Under the pieces are notes generated by a model, which was given only the letters and a program-made list of their open reading frames with translations, was not told the DNA's origin and made no database searches. The translations under genes were made by a program, and so were the position numbers. Below, one piece after another: positions 10,881 through 22,157 of a DNA stretch of 64,000 bases. The stretch comes from Podocnemis expansa (Eukaryota; Chordata; Testudines; Podocnemididae), in NCBI GenBank assembly GCA_007922195.1, contig ML682002.1, positions 620,001 to 684,000 on the forward strand, in the 5' to 3' direction. Every line of letters starts with the position of its first letter. The first letter of the stretch is position 1.

Positions 10881-11986
10881 AGAAACACATCACATGTAGA
10901 AATACAGATACAGTATATCAAACATATTCATAACTTCTAATACTGATATGACATCTATATAAGCAATATAATCATTCTTAGCAAACTATTATCTTTCTAT
11001 TGGTACCCAATGTGGCATATCTCCTGTAGATTATTATATTGCTGACTTATTGATATTAAATACTATCATAAATGGTCTCCATAAATCCAGACAATATCAC
11101 ACACAGTTCTTCCTCACTCTCTCTGCAACCTCCTGCTACTCTGTGCTTTCTTCCTTTATGCTCATAACCCAGCTCCTCCCGCTGCTGGGCTGTGTAAGCA
11201 GTTGGGTCTGGCCCAGTCTCCATGTGCAGCCAGGAGCAGTAATTCTGCTCTGTCTCCACTTAACTCTTTCATTACTGTGTGGAGTACGTAATCCCAACAC
11301 CCCTACTTTGTGATTTATTGTTAATCCCTGGCAGCTTGGTGTCTCGTGGCCACTAATCCCTTGGTTACATTGGGGATATTTTTCACATGGCCATCAGTGA
11401 TTTCATGCACACAGATCTTTTCAAATTGCGTAAGGTAAACTACATCCTATATCTCTCGTATGCACAATAGGTCACCCAAGAACAAAATGTCAAAATTCCC
11501 AGTTTGTGCACTTAGACTTAGTTTGTTTGCCAGTTGGGCCACCTACCTCTTTGATTATGCGATGACATTTTTGTTTTAAAGGGGCAGATTTGACTCTGGT
11601 TGAGTAACTCCAGATTTACACCAATCTGACTGCTGAATGTGGGCACAAGACAAAAGTATCTGTGCTTTTTGCTTGACTGAAGCTCTGTAGCAGTGTGTCC
11701 TGCTAATTCAGTGTGCGTTACCCCCATTCAGTGACAGATCAGCATAAGAGGATAAAAGCCTGACGCTGCTACCAACGAATGGAGTTAGACTCAGATCCTC
11801 AGAGGTGGTCAGGCTTCTGACTATCACTAAAATCATTGAAAATTAGGAGCCTAAATAACTTTGAGGATCTGGGTGCTAACTGGTTAGCTGTAAAGGTGGA
11901 AGGCCAAAGTTCAATCCCTGTTAATGGGCCATGAGCTGTTGTAGGTTACTTTACATCAGCATTTTTCCTCCTGTCATTAAGAATCT
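10881..11986. other. No gene; possible tRNA-like SINE relic near 11.9 kb
   Basis: AT-rich and otherwise featureless. Around 11874-11925 the order CTAACTGGTTAGCTGT .. AAGTTCAATCC resembles degenerate A and B boxes of a tRNA-derived SINE, but no fold or family match can be shown. Confidence 0.25.
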
Positions 11987-12172
11987 GTGGCAGCCAGTCC
12001 CCGCTCCAGCCCTTCACAGTCCCCTCCAGCACTACCCAGGTCCCACCAGCCCTTACCCAGTCTCCTTGTCCCCGTGCTCTTCTCTACTCACCCCAGCCCT
12101 CCTAATTCCCTCCACGCCTCCCCAGCTGCCCCCGCAAACCCTTGCTCCAGCAACTCACGCTGCTCCAGACCC

Positions 12173-12334
12173 CTACGTTCCCGCCTTGGGCTCCAGCTTA
12201 CCATGTCTACCAGCACCTCCCTCCGGCACAGTACCTCGTGCTTCTCCTTTGGGCTCTGCAAGCAGTGGGTCATACAGCAGCAGCAGCATGGCCAGGAGCA
12301 TCGACTGCGAGGTGGTAGCAGGCAGAGAGCGCAT
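12173..12334 (-). other. Possible signal-peptide exon, unidentified
   Basis: A 53-codon minus-strand ORF starts MRSLPATTSQ and continues with a hydrophobic run SMLLAMLLLLYDPLLA followed by a charged segment, the profile of a secretory signal peptide. A consensus-like donor (CATG, then GTAAGC) at 12201-12200 would end the exon in phase 1 after 44 codons, typical for signal-peptide exons of secreted or Ly6-type proteins. The sequence upstream of its ATG is cut off 16 bases away by a MITE. I do not recognise the protein. It may be a chance ORF over a CTG run or a dead fragment. Confidence 0.2.
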
Positions 12335-12350
12335 GGCGCAGGGGAGAGAC

Positions 12351-12618
12351 TAGAGCCCTGCAAATATGAAGATATCGGCACCATATCCGCTTCCGCAGAT
12401 ACAACACGGATATCCGCAGACCATTTCTTGCAGATGCACTTTGGATACAGGTCCACATATTTTTATCTTCACAGAGCTAGAGCCCTGCAAATATGCAGCT
12501 ATCCATGCATATCCGCATTATATCCGCATCCGCAGATACAACATGAACATCCGCGGATTATTTCTTGTGGCCGCAGATTGGATAAGGATCCAAGTATTTG
12601 TATCTGTGCAGGGCTCTA
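12351..12618. mobile_element. Dimeric hAT-like MITE, TAGAGCCCTG ends
   Basis: It starts TAGAGCCCTGCAAATATG at 12351 and ends CAGGGCTCTA at 12618. The start sequence recurs at 12478, so the element is two head-to-tail units of about 130 bp. Each unit is full of ATATCCGC / GCGGATAT-type dyads. It has the same architecture as 30183-30450. No clear TSD here; another element starts two bases beyond its right end. Confidence 0.75.
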
Positions 12619-12620
12619 GG

Positions 12621-13310
12621 CAGGGCTGTCCCTAAGGTAGGGCCACCCGGGGCCCCTCTTTGGGGGACACCATGGGGCTGCACCGCTGCCTCCCCCATGC
12701 TGGGGACTGGGCTAGCTGGCCAAAAGGGTGGCCCGGTTCAGTGCTGCCGGTTCCCCAAGCCTGCCACATGAGCAGCTCTTGGCTCTGTGCTGGAGCAGTG
12801 GGTAGGGGGCGGGAGGCAAAGTGCAGCCGATATCACTGCCCCCCTGCTGCACCCAAGCTACCTCCTGCCCCCTCCCCACTGCTCCAGCACAGAGCGGAGA
12901 GCATCACATGTGGCGGGCGGGGGGGACCTGGCAGTGCTGAACCGGGCTGCCCTTTTGGCTGGCTCACCCAGTCCCCGGCACGGGATGGCCAGAGCAGGGG
13001 CCTGCCCCTCCCCTGGGCCAGCCAGCTCCGCCCCACATGGCTGGGTTGGGTTAGTGGGGGCCCCACAGAGGGCGATTTGCCGGGGGCCCTGCACTCCCCT
13101 GGGGATGACCCTGGCTCTCGGGAGGCTGCCAGGCTGGCTGGGAGTGGAGCGAGTGGGGGGATCACGTGTTTGCACAGGGGTAGTAAGGGAGGGGTGCACC
13201 GGAAAGCTACAGGGCTGCATTCTGCCCCATTATCTATTTTTAGGGGCCCTGGAATGCTGGCCCGTAAAAACTGTGGGCCCTGGAACAGTGTTTCAGTGCG
13301 TTCCCCCTTA
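12621..13310. mobile_element. GC-rich hAT-like element, left terminus preserved
   Basis: The left terminus CAGGGCTGTCCCTAAGG matches the reverse-complemented right terminus of the element at 22868-23414 (CAGGACTGTCCCTATGGGG). Both share GC-rich interiors with CTGCACCGCTGCC and a GGGGGCC..CCCTGCAC motif. No right terminus is visible, so this copy is truncated or decayed. Long ORFs on both strands (up to 218 codons) reflect GC content, not genes. Confidence 0.55.
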
Positions 13311-14689
13311 CTTTAACCCCCTGTTCTCATGTATTTGCACAGGAAGGCCACATTGCCCACACTGACATGTGTCTTCACTTATGTGTTTGTAGCTGAAAGT
13401 GCTGCCATGCAATGAATCACATATGGAATTAAAAGGCTGTGAAACCCACCAATGATTCCTTTGAAGGTGAATGCTACATTCATTTGCATCTGTGAGGTTC
13501 TCCTGTTTCATTCCCTTTGCTGTGCATAAAGTTGCCTTGGAATCGTTTGTGAAATTTCCTCTGCGGCTATGTTATGCCACTCAGATGTTATTGTCCCAGA
13601 AATAGCACGCAGCAGCAGCTGTGGCCCAGGAAATATGCTGTGGGGCTCAGAAAAATGGTAGATGAAACTTGCCTGAGTGATGCAGAATTAATCAGGTTTG
13701 AAAAAGAACACAGCTCTTGAGCCCTGTGGGATCCTAGCTAAAAATTCCTGCCTACACAGATCAACTTGTCCTGCTCCTTGACATAACTTGTAACAGAAAT
13801 AGATTGGTTTATTTCCCCCTATTGCGCAGAGCTTTGCTCATCAAAATAGCTGGGCTAAAGAGATTGAGACTTACATTTGACTTGGGGAAAAAACAGAGAA
13901 ATTTAGCATGTGAAATGCTTCTTAGCCATTAAGTCCGAAATCTAGCCTCCCTGGGTCACGTCTAGCTAGCTCTGGCTTTTATACAACGCCAATCTCTGCC
14001 TGAGCCCAGCCTGTTTAGGAGCCTAGTTTTTCTCTCTGGATTTTATGACATCTGGCCAAGAGGTTCAGCTTTCCAACTGAACCCAATCTCCACAGCTTGG
14101 CGAAACCTCTGCAGTCTCTTTCCGAGCCAGAAGGCAGCCGCTGAAGCTTTTTGGTTTCCCATGCCAAGGTGCACTGAGCTTCTCACACAATTTGTAGTTT
14201 CTTGGTGCAGTAGGCATAAATACTGGCCACGTTCCTTTTAGAGACAAACCTGTCACTCTTTGTACCTATTAGAAGCTGCTCCTAGAGACCAGAGCTTGTT
14301 TCGATGTGGAGTGTCATTTAGCTTGTCCAGCATGTGAAAGCAATGAGAGCTCAGCACGAAACATAGAGTCAAGCATCGCAATCAGACACCATCTGCCTTT
14401 CAGGCCAAGAGGATTTGTCTGGAATCAGTGCAGTTTCTGCTGCTGTATATCAGCATAGCTACACGAAAATGCATGGGGCCTCCACCCATTTACTCTGGCT
14501 GAGAACATGGACCACAGGAGCCTTGTTCCATCTAACGAGGCAGTGGTAATTTCTGCTCATGGATCGGCCCTTTGGTTCATTTTCCTCTCTGCCTTGATGC
14601 CTGTGACACAAGCAGTGGGAAGAAGCTGTTTGCTATCTGTACTTCTTCAGCAATACCAAATGGGGATCAACCGACTAGGTGAGTTGAGG
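13311..14689. other. No recognisable feature
   Basis: Mixed composition, no named repeat and no convincing ORF. This is a candidate for ordinary unique sequence. Confidence 0.35.
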
Positions 14690-15276
14690 GGTTCATGACC
14701 CCTTAGGGGGTCACAAGGTTATTATGCGAGGGTCATGGGCCACCCAGCTCTGAAGGCAGAGCTACAGTCAGCAGTGGCTCAGAAGTAAGTGTGGCAAGGG
14801 GGTGCTATGTCTGCTGTAAAAAGTGATAGACAAAGTTCCTTTGCACTCCCCCAATATTAAACAATAACTATTTAAAAACTAACTTTTCTATGTATAAAAA
14901 TAATTTGATAAAATGTATTTTAGTCTTTCTTTAAAAGCACTGACAAAAGGGAAATTCATTTTAAACAGTATGGTTGTAAATTTAGCATTAAATAGAAAAA
15001 ATGTATTTTTAATTTATATGTGGGGGGGGGCAGAACCGTAACTACAGTGGGGCTTTGACCTGGGCGCCCTGGATTGGCTCAATGGAACCGCTCCATTATA
15101 GGGAGCTTTCCAGGCTGCTCACTCCAGGCACCGCTTATTGCAAGGGGCCTTTTTCTGAGCAGAATGTGTCCTGGGCACCAGAATCACTTGTACGGCTCGG
15201 GGGGGAGGGGTTGCACTCTGAGGCTCGCTGTTTGCAAGTGGTCACCAACACAAAAGGTCTGAGAAGCACTAGGCTA
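14690..15276. mobile_element. hAT-like non-autonomous remnant
   Basis: The right end GTCTGAGAAGCACTAG is, reverse-complemented, CTAGTGCTTCTCAGAC, a typical hAT-style terminus. The left part (GGGTTCATGACCCCTTAGGGGGTCACAAGGTTATTATG) resembles the opening of a degenerate member of such families. The interior is AT-rich. The left terminus and TSD are not resolved. Confidence 0.4.
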
Positions 15277-16300
15277 GGTGGTAGTTCAGCGAAAATGATC
15301 TGGGGTTGTAGTGGATCACAAACTGAATATGAATCAACAACATGATGTGGCTGTACAAAAGGCTAATCTAATTTGGGGTGTCTTAACAGGAGTGTCATAT
15401 GTAAAACGTGGTCAGGGGCTGTCCCACTCTGCAGGTGAGGCCTCATCTGGAGCGATGCACCCTGCTCGGAGTGCCACACTTAGAATCAGATAATATTAAG
15501 GCTGGAAGGGACCTCAGGACCACTTCTACTAAATCATCCCAGCCATGGTTTTGTCTAACTGGGCCTTAAATGTTTCCAAAGATGGAAATTCCACCATCTC
15601 CCTAGAGAGCCCATTCCAGTGCTTTATCACCCTCCTAGAGAGAAAGGCTTTCCTAATATCCAACCTAGACCTCCCCAGTTGCAGCTTGAAACCATTGCTC
15701 CTTATTCTGTCCTCTGTCATCACTGAGAATAGCCTAGCTCCCTCCTCTTTGGAGCACGCCTTCAAATAGTTGAAGGCTGCTATCAAATCCCCCCCTCAGT
15801 CTTCTCTTCTGCAAAGAAAGATGCACTCGAAGAAAGATTCAGGCAAACTGGAGATTCCAAAGAAGAGCGACAAAAATGATAAAACTTTTAGAAAAGTTGA
15901 TCTGTGAGAAAGGTTTAAAGAAACCACTGTGTATGGTTAGCTTTGAGAAAAGAAGACTATGATGGAATCTCAGAAGAGTCCTCAAATAAGTCACAGGCAA
16001 GAGCATGGTGATCAGTTGCTCGCCATGACCACTGACGGCAGGACAAGAAGTGATGGGTTAATGTGGAGGATGGGAGAGTTAGGTTAATTATTAGGAAACA
16101 TTTCTAACTCTAAGGTAGTTCAGCGCTGGGATAGGCTTCCAAGAAAAGTTGTGGAATCCCATTGCTGGAGGCTTTCAAGGACAGGTTGGACAGATACCTG
16201 TCAGAGATAGTCTCTGTTCACTCATTCCTGCCTTGGCATGGAGGGCTGGACTTAATGATCTTTCAAGGTCCCTTCCAGCCCTACATTTCTATGACTCTAC
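15277..16300 (+). mobile_element. CR1 LINE 3' part, sense, split by an antisense CR1
   Basis: CR1-type sequence begins before 15311 (TGGATCACAAACTGAATATGA) and resumes after 15820 (AGGCAAACTGGAGATTCCA). It ends with the conserved 3' phrase around TTTCAAGGTCCCTTCCAGCC and CTATGACTCTA at about 16299. An antisense CR1 fragment at 15480-15820 interrupts it. The reading frame is destroyed. Confidence 0.8.
15480..15820 (-). mobile_element. CR1 3' end, antisense, nested in a sense CR1
   Basis: On the minus strand this encodes the C-terminal CR1 ORF2 segment. A still-open 85-codon frame (15529-15786) reads ..DRIRSNGFKLQLGRSRLDIRKAFLSRRVIKHWNGLSREMVEFPSLETFKAQLD. The 3' terminus at 15480-15510 (AGAATCAGATAATATTAAGG) has the usual CR1 end. 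It is 5'-truncated, and this short frame is better preserved than the host copy, so it is younger. Confidence 0.85.
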
Positions 16301-17673
16301 AATTATTGTAGGGGCCATTTCCAAGTATTGTGCAGGCCATTTTCCCCACAGAGTGGAGCTATGTGTGGTCCTTACTCATCTTGAGGGTGGTGGTCAGATT
16401 GGTGAGGTTGAGGGTGTGTTGTGTGCTGCAGGGGGACCCACAGAGGCCTCTATGTCCCCAAGAGAACTGTGTGTTTTGAGATGCTGGAGGGAGGGGGATC
16501 CTCTTGATCTAGGGACTCTGTGGGAGTTCCCCAAGAATAGGAGATTGAGGTGTGGGGCTGAGAAGGTTGAAGGTCCATGTGGAGGAAGGGTCTGTGGGCG
16601 TCATCTCTCCTCAGCTTCCTTTTTCCTACAGCCGTTCAGCCGTCTCAGCTGTCACTAACTAGATGTTCCCCATTGCCTTTCCCTGGCCATGGGCTGGGAG
16701 GCAAGAAAGCGACATCAAAGCACAAGTTTCCAAGCAGGAAGTAGTGGGGACTGCTATGGAGATCGGTCATTCAGCACCTGCCCCAGCTGACGCTAGTCCT
16801 GTCTCTTAGTGCCACACATCCTCCAAATAAGACAGCAAAGGAAGGACACTGATAACACGGCAGAAGGAGGAAAGTTATGTCACTGTTGCTAATTCCACCT
16901 TGGCAGGTTGCAAGCAGAAGCCTTTCTCACTGGCAGCGGCAAGTGTTTCATACACTCAGTGTAAGATAGATCGGCTTAATGAATTCACAGGGCTGCTGAA
17001 TGCCCAGGGTTCCCAGAGCCAGAGGGGCATGGCACCTCTAAAAATCAGGACACGTAAATGCGCCAAGGAGGTCTGACCATGCCTGGAAAGGCTGCATGTG
17101 GCCTATGCCCTACGTCTGCACAGCAATTTTGACAGTAATTAGGCAGCTGAGACCCCATAATGTAGTACTGGCTCCCTCCCACCTTCTTCCTCAGCCCAAT
17201 CAGGAAAGCGTAACTGATTCATTTTCAAAGTTATAGTCCATTCATTTTCCACTGCCCTCAATTTGGAATGTGCCACAGACGTGTCTACCAGCAAGGAGCC
17301 TCTGCCATTGGAGGAGCTGTCCAGGGAGGGTGGGACTTTTCAGCAGCTGGATGGGGGAAGCGTTGTGGCTTTTTGCATTGCATGGAAGGTGATTAGATGG
17401 GAGAGTTGTAAGTACTTTGGGGAGCAGTTTAGGCTTTTGGTACCATTATTAAAATAGATGCACACTAAGTTGAATGTCAGCTTCCCCCCAGCCAGTGTTT
17501 CCGAGATGGATTTACAAGTTGTCGGCTTTAAGAAATGTCTGTCTTTGTGTATTAGAAATCTCAGGGCTTCACTTTATTCTTTGATATTGCAGGACTCTGG
17601 CAGTGTTTGCAGGTCTGAGATCATAACAGCAGTGCAAGCTGCAGCTCTCCTAGCCCAGTGGAGTGGGCAGCAA
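16301..17673. other. No recognisable feature
   Basis: No repeat family or exon recognised. The 169-codon ORF at 16149-16658 starts inside CR1 and continues into G-rich sequence; it is not credible as a gene. Confidence 0.35.
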
Positions 17674-18300
17674 ATTATAGAAGATTAGGACTGGAAGAGA
17701 CCTCAGGAAGCCAGTTCCCTCAGTGTCTCCTTATAAGTCACCTTCCTCCAATCGCCTAATAATTTTCATTGCCCTCCACTGGCCTCTCTCCAGTTTGTCC
17801 ACATCCTTCCTGTAATGGGGTGGGGGGTCCAAAACTTGACACAATACTCCACATGTGGCCACACCAAGGGAATAATCGCTTCCCTCAATGCAGCCCAAAT
17901 ATGCCGTTAGCCTTCCTGACAACAAAGAAACATTGTTGACTCATATCCAGCTTCTTGTCCATTGTAATCCCCAGGTCCTTTTCTGCAGAACTGATGTCAG
18001 TCTCCAGCCTGTTCCAATTCGTGGGATTGTTTCTTCCTAATGCAGGACTCTGCACTTGTTCTTGTTGAAACTCATTAGATTTCTTTTGACCAAGTCGTCC
18101 AATGTGTTCAGGCCACTCTATATCCTATCCCCACCTGCCAGAGTATCAACCACTCCTCACAGATTCGTGTTATCTGCAAACTTGCTGAGGGTGCAATCCA
18201 TTCCATCATCCAGATCGTTAATGGAGATGTTGAAGAAAACTGGCCCCAGAACTGACCTCTGCAAACTCTGCTTGATACTGGCTGCCAAGCAGAATTGAGC
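17674..18300 (-). mobile_element. CR1 3' part, antisense
   Basis: The plus strand reads as the complement of CR1. It begins with the 3'-end phrase AGAAGATTAGGACTGGAAGAG at 17679, then CATTGCCCTCCACTGG, CCACATGTGGCCACACC, AATCCCCAGGTCCTTTTC and GCAAACTTGCTGAGGGTG. The frame is broken and the 5' end is truncated near 18300. Confidence 0.85.
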
Positions 18301-18736
18301 TGTTGATCACTATCTGTGACCTTCTCATCTCAGGGATGTCTTGTCTATGGTCTGTCTATGTTGGGGATTTGCCTTGATTCCAGCAGTTGATGGGTAGCAG
18401 CTGCTATAGCTGAACCTGGATAACCTCTAAGCATGTACAAGCAATGCTGTGGAAACCAAATAGCAGCTTTCTTTTTCCACCTCTCTGATTTGTGAAATGA
18501 TAGCTGCATCCACAGGTGGCTACCATTTGCTGGAACTGGAGGCAAATGCATGGTGGAGACGAGGCCCAAGGCTGAGTCTCCAAGCCTCCCTAATGGTGAG
18601 TGAGCTCAGCTTTCAACTCCCTGTGTTAATCCCGTTTTCCAGTTGCCATAGTCCTCTAAAGGGTGTTAGGATGGGCTATCCTTCTTCTGCCTGGATCCTT
18701 AAACAGCACCCATCATTGTGTCATTGGAGAACTTAG
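18301..18736. other. No recognisable feature
   Basis: No repeat or gene recognised between the CR1 fragment and the next hAT element. Confidence 0.3.
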
Positions 18737-18944
18737 CAGCGTTTCCCAAACAGTGTGCCATAGCACCCAGGTGTCCCACCAGGCCTGAGCAGGTATGCCA
18801 TGGAAGTTTTTTGAAAAACTACTTGAAGAATTCTGGATTGGCTCCTGAATATTCATGATTTCCCTGAGATTATATGGTGGTATGCCTCAAAATAATTAAA
18901 GGTATCAAGGTGTGCCATAGCAGAGAAAAGGTTGGGAACCACTG
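18737..18944. mobile_element. hAT-type MITE
   Basis: The ends CAGCGTTTCCCAAACAG and GTTGGGAACCACTG are inverted repeats of the common CAGTGTTTCCCAAC type. The 208-bp interior contains GTGTGCCATAGCA near both ends. The flanking 8 bp no longer match, so the insertion is old. Confidence 0.7.
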
Positions 18945-19979
18945 GTCTAGAGATAGAATTGATTAGTGTCTTTGCCACATGATACAAACTTGTAAGAGCT
19001 AAAACTCCTGTAACATCTTCTTATTCCAAGAATATAAAAATAAGCAAAGAACAACCCCTTCAGCGTTATAAGTTTGCCAATATTTATCTTGAAGACGCCC
19101 CAGAGGGCACAAGCAACTTCCCAGTTCACCTTTAAGGGCATCCAGTGAGGATTAACTAGAGTTTATGCAGTTTAACAAGTATCAGCCGGGGTTCATGGAG
19201 ACCTGTAATAAGAAACTTATCTCAGGATGGTGGAAAGGAAAGAAAGGGAAGGGACCGTTATCAACAATACGTCAGAAATTAATCCATGGGGTGGGACAGT
19301 TCTTGACCTCCTAGAGAAGGGATTGGAGGCTGAAGAACGTTACATTTTTAAAGAGCAAAAGAGGAATGTAGTGTGTCTCTGGGATATGTTTTTGGTAGTC
19401 TATTCCTGGTAGAGTCATGCTGGTGGGCAAGGGGTACCCCTAAACCTACAGAAAGGAAGTCACTCATAATCCAGCGTCCACTTGAAATAAAGTGCAATAT
19501 TTTCCATGCTTTTCTAGGCAATCAGGATGTTATTTTTGGTCACTGCAGTTCACCAAATATGGTTTGTAGCATATGCAACAAGAAAGAACTGCTCCCATTG
19601 TATTTCTTCCTATTGACCTTACCATTGTTATGTGCAGGATGTGAATTATAACTCCAAGGATGTAACTGGGGAGACTTGGAGACAGCTCGTCTGCTAGGGA
19701 TGGTGAGTTGCCATGACGGTCTTTCACGTTCCTCCTTGGCAAAACGAACACTTTGTTTGCTGTTTCTGTTGACTTCATGATTTATGGGACTAAAGATTTA
19801 ATTCTACAACATTTGTCATGGGATGGGAAGGGACTTTCAAGTTTATTTTATGGCTAAAAACCACAAAGAAAATCATATTGTTACTATGTTATTAGTGAAA
19901 TATATGAATATTCTTGCACATATTGTCAGCTAGCAAATGACAGAACTGCACAAGCACACAGGTCAGATAACTATTCTGA

Positions 19980-20118
19980 CTGCTTTACAAACACTGGCTG
20001 ATTAAGTTTCATCCAGGTATTATCATTCCAGTTGCAGACTTGAAAAAGTTAGCTAATAAATTGCTAGCATGGACAGATCCAAGTAATGTATCTAAGTAAT
20101 GTCCCAAGAAAGCATCTT
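19980..20118 (+). repeat. Local direct duplication, copy 1
   Basis: It shares about 138 bp with 20331-20469, including TTGCTAGC.TGGACAGATCC, TCTAAGTAATGTCCCAAGA and GTTTCATC..GGTATT. Scattered substitutions separate the copies. It does not match any repeat family known to me. Confidence 0.7.
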
Positions 20119-20330
20119 GTGCAGCTAGATAGTATTATTATTATTGGAGATCATTTGTTATGCTCTGATGGTATGTACGGGACTCAAAAGGGCCAGATCC
20201 TTGTCAGTTTTAAATCACCATGGCTTTATTGATTTGGTGCAACTATCTCAATTTACCTCAGCTGTGGTGCTGGCCAAGGGAGTTTATGGTCTAAATGAGA
20301 TATACCACCTTCCCTTTGAGGACCACAGAT

Positions 20331-20469
20331 TGCTTCACAAACACTAGCTGATAAAGCTTCATCTAGATATTCTCATTCCAGTTTTACACTTTAAAAAGTT
20401 GGCTAATAAATTGCTAGCCTGGACAGATCCAAGTAATTTAGCTAAGTAATGTCCCAAGAAAGCATGTTG
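20331..20469 (+). repeat. Local direct duplication, copy 2
   Basis: Second copy of the 19980-20118 segment, in the same orientation and 351 bp downstream. The arms differ by point changes and no large gap is visible. Confidence 0.7.
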
Positions 20470-21766
20470 ATCCATTAGCTGAACAAATGGACTAGTTGCC
20501 ATTAAGGTAGCATCCTGAACAAGGGAGACTAGAAGAACAGTGCTTATCCAAAATACACAAATGCTTTCTTCTCATGCTATATGATAGAGACCCAGTAATT
20601 AGGATATAAACAGATATATCCTACAATGATGGTGCTGAGCTTGGCCAGGTGTTTAAGAAGGATTTTGAACATCTTTATTTTGATAACCCAGCTGATCTCC
20701 TAGATGCCTCTGCTTGGCTTGTATGGAGAAATTTTGCATAGCATTTTTGAAACACGTATGCTTTCCAACCTGAATCCCTAGTGCTCAGAATTATGGTCTG
20801 GGAAGATTTTAGTGACAGCATATTTACTGGCTTGAGGGGAGTGATGTGTGAGTGGATGAGTCTGGAAAAGAAGCATATACTAGTTCATCCTCCTCCTTCA
20901 GGTCTGTTCTTAAGATTCTGCTCTTTTGGTGAATAACGGCTATCTGAAAGTGGCTAGGCAACTGGTGAGCTGTCATTGCTGCTGTGGATTGGCTTAGCAT
21001 TGTACACACAGATAGTCTGTGCTAAAACGCCCTATTATTTCTGTTACCCTGTCTTTCCCTCTGACCCTGCCTATTGGTTTAATCCCTCTGCGATATTGAC
21101 TGTATCCTCTTTGGGGCAGGGGCCTGGCATTTGCTATGTGTTTGTATATCACCTAGGACGAGACTTGACTTGGTTGAGGTTTATCAGAGTTAACACAATA
21201 TAAGTGTTATATAGCCACATGTAAAATTAGAGCTGTCTAGGGGGCATAACCCCAGATTTAGTAGCTTCAGTGGATTTGGAAGTTCCTTTAGAGGAAGATG
21301 TGGCAAGAACTGATGATGGTATGCATGGGATGGATGGGGGGAAGAAAGAAAACATACCTACCGTGTGCAATCTTGTGAGACAGTTTAGATGGTGGAGTTA
21401 TCAACAGGCGGGAGAGAAAATTCCAAACTACACGTGCCCATCATTCCAGGGGGACATTGTGCATTGATTAGTTATTAGAAAGCGGTTGAAACCAACCCTT
21501 TCTTGATAGGATTTTTGTCAAATAATGTCATTAAAAATCTTTTTTTTTTTTTTAATCAGGGCAGGTAATTGAAGTTGGTTAACATAAAGGTCCATTAGCT
21601 TGAGCAATATCCTGCCTCCTAAGACCACAGAACTAGGGGCCACTGGTGTAGTGTTTGTGAAAGACATTCCTCTTAACATCACGGGAGATTTTCTGAAGGG
21701 ATGAAAGGAACTAGGTGTTGAAGCCTCATTGATCTTCAATGGGAGCTGGGCATCTAACTCCCCTAG

Positions 21767-22157
21767 GGGTATGTCTACACTGGAGCCTTAGGTCAACTTA
21801 ACCTTCCTTAAGACAGACGACTGAAAGAAAGCTCTGTCCACACTGGGAATTTATTAAGTCAACTTAAGTACTTCCGTAAGTCTACATAATAACACAAGCT
21901 CTTAATGGCAACTTAACACTTAAGTCGACCTTATTAGGTCGACTCGAGTCAGTGTAGATGGTGGATAGCCCTTAAGTCAACTTAATAAGGTTGACTTATG
22001 CGTTAAGTCAACCTAGCAGCTGCCAGTGTGACATGGGCCAGTCTATAGGAGTTTTGAATGTGGATGCTCTAAGTTGACTTAACAAGGTCGACTTTAAGTC
22101 AACTTGAAGTCGATCTCGTTAAGCTGACTTAACTGAACCTCCAGTGTAGACGTTCCC
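21767..22157. mobile_element. Palindromic-core MITE (GTCGAC type) with 3-bp TSD
   Basis: The ends GGGTATGTCTACACTGGAG and (reverse complement of the right) GGGAACGTCTACACTGGAG match at 17 of 19 positions. TAG flanks both sides (21764-21766, 22158-22160). The interior is a chain of TTAAGTCGACTTAA-type dyads, many with the CpG changed to TpG or CpA. It is 391 bp and non-coding. Confidence 0.85.

Larger units (their letters stand above)
18945..21766. other. No gene; contains a local duplication and a T-run
   Basis: No named repeat. A segment at 19980-20118 is repeated at 20331-20469 (reported separately). A run of 14 T lies at 21540-21553. ORFs are short and unsupported. Confidence 0.35.

Noticed and set aside
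11874..11925. tRNA gene
   Set aside because: Only A- and B-box-like strings are visible; no cloverleaf could be drawn, so at most a SINE relic.
11987..12619. 210-codon plus-strand ORF
   Set aside because: It runs through a C-rich tract and into the dimeric MITE; composition explains its length.
12660..13365. Overlapping ORFs of 218 and 192 codons
   Set aside because: They sit in a GC-rich transposon remnant; stop codons are rare there in all frames.
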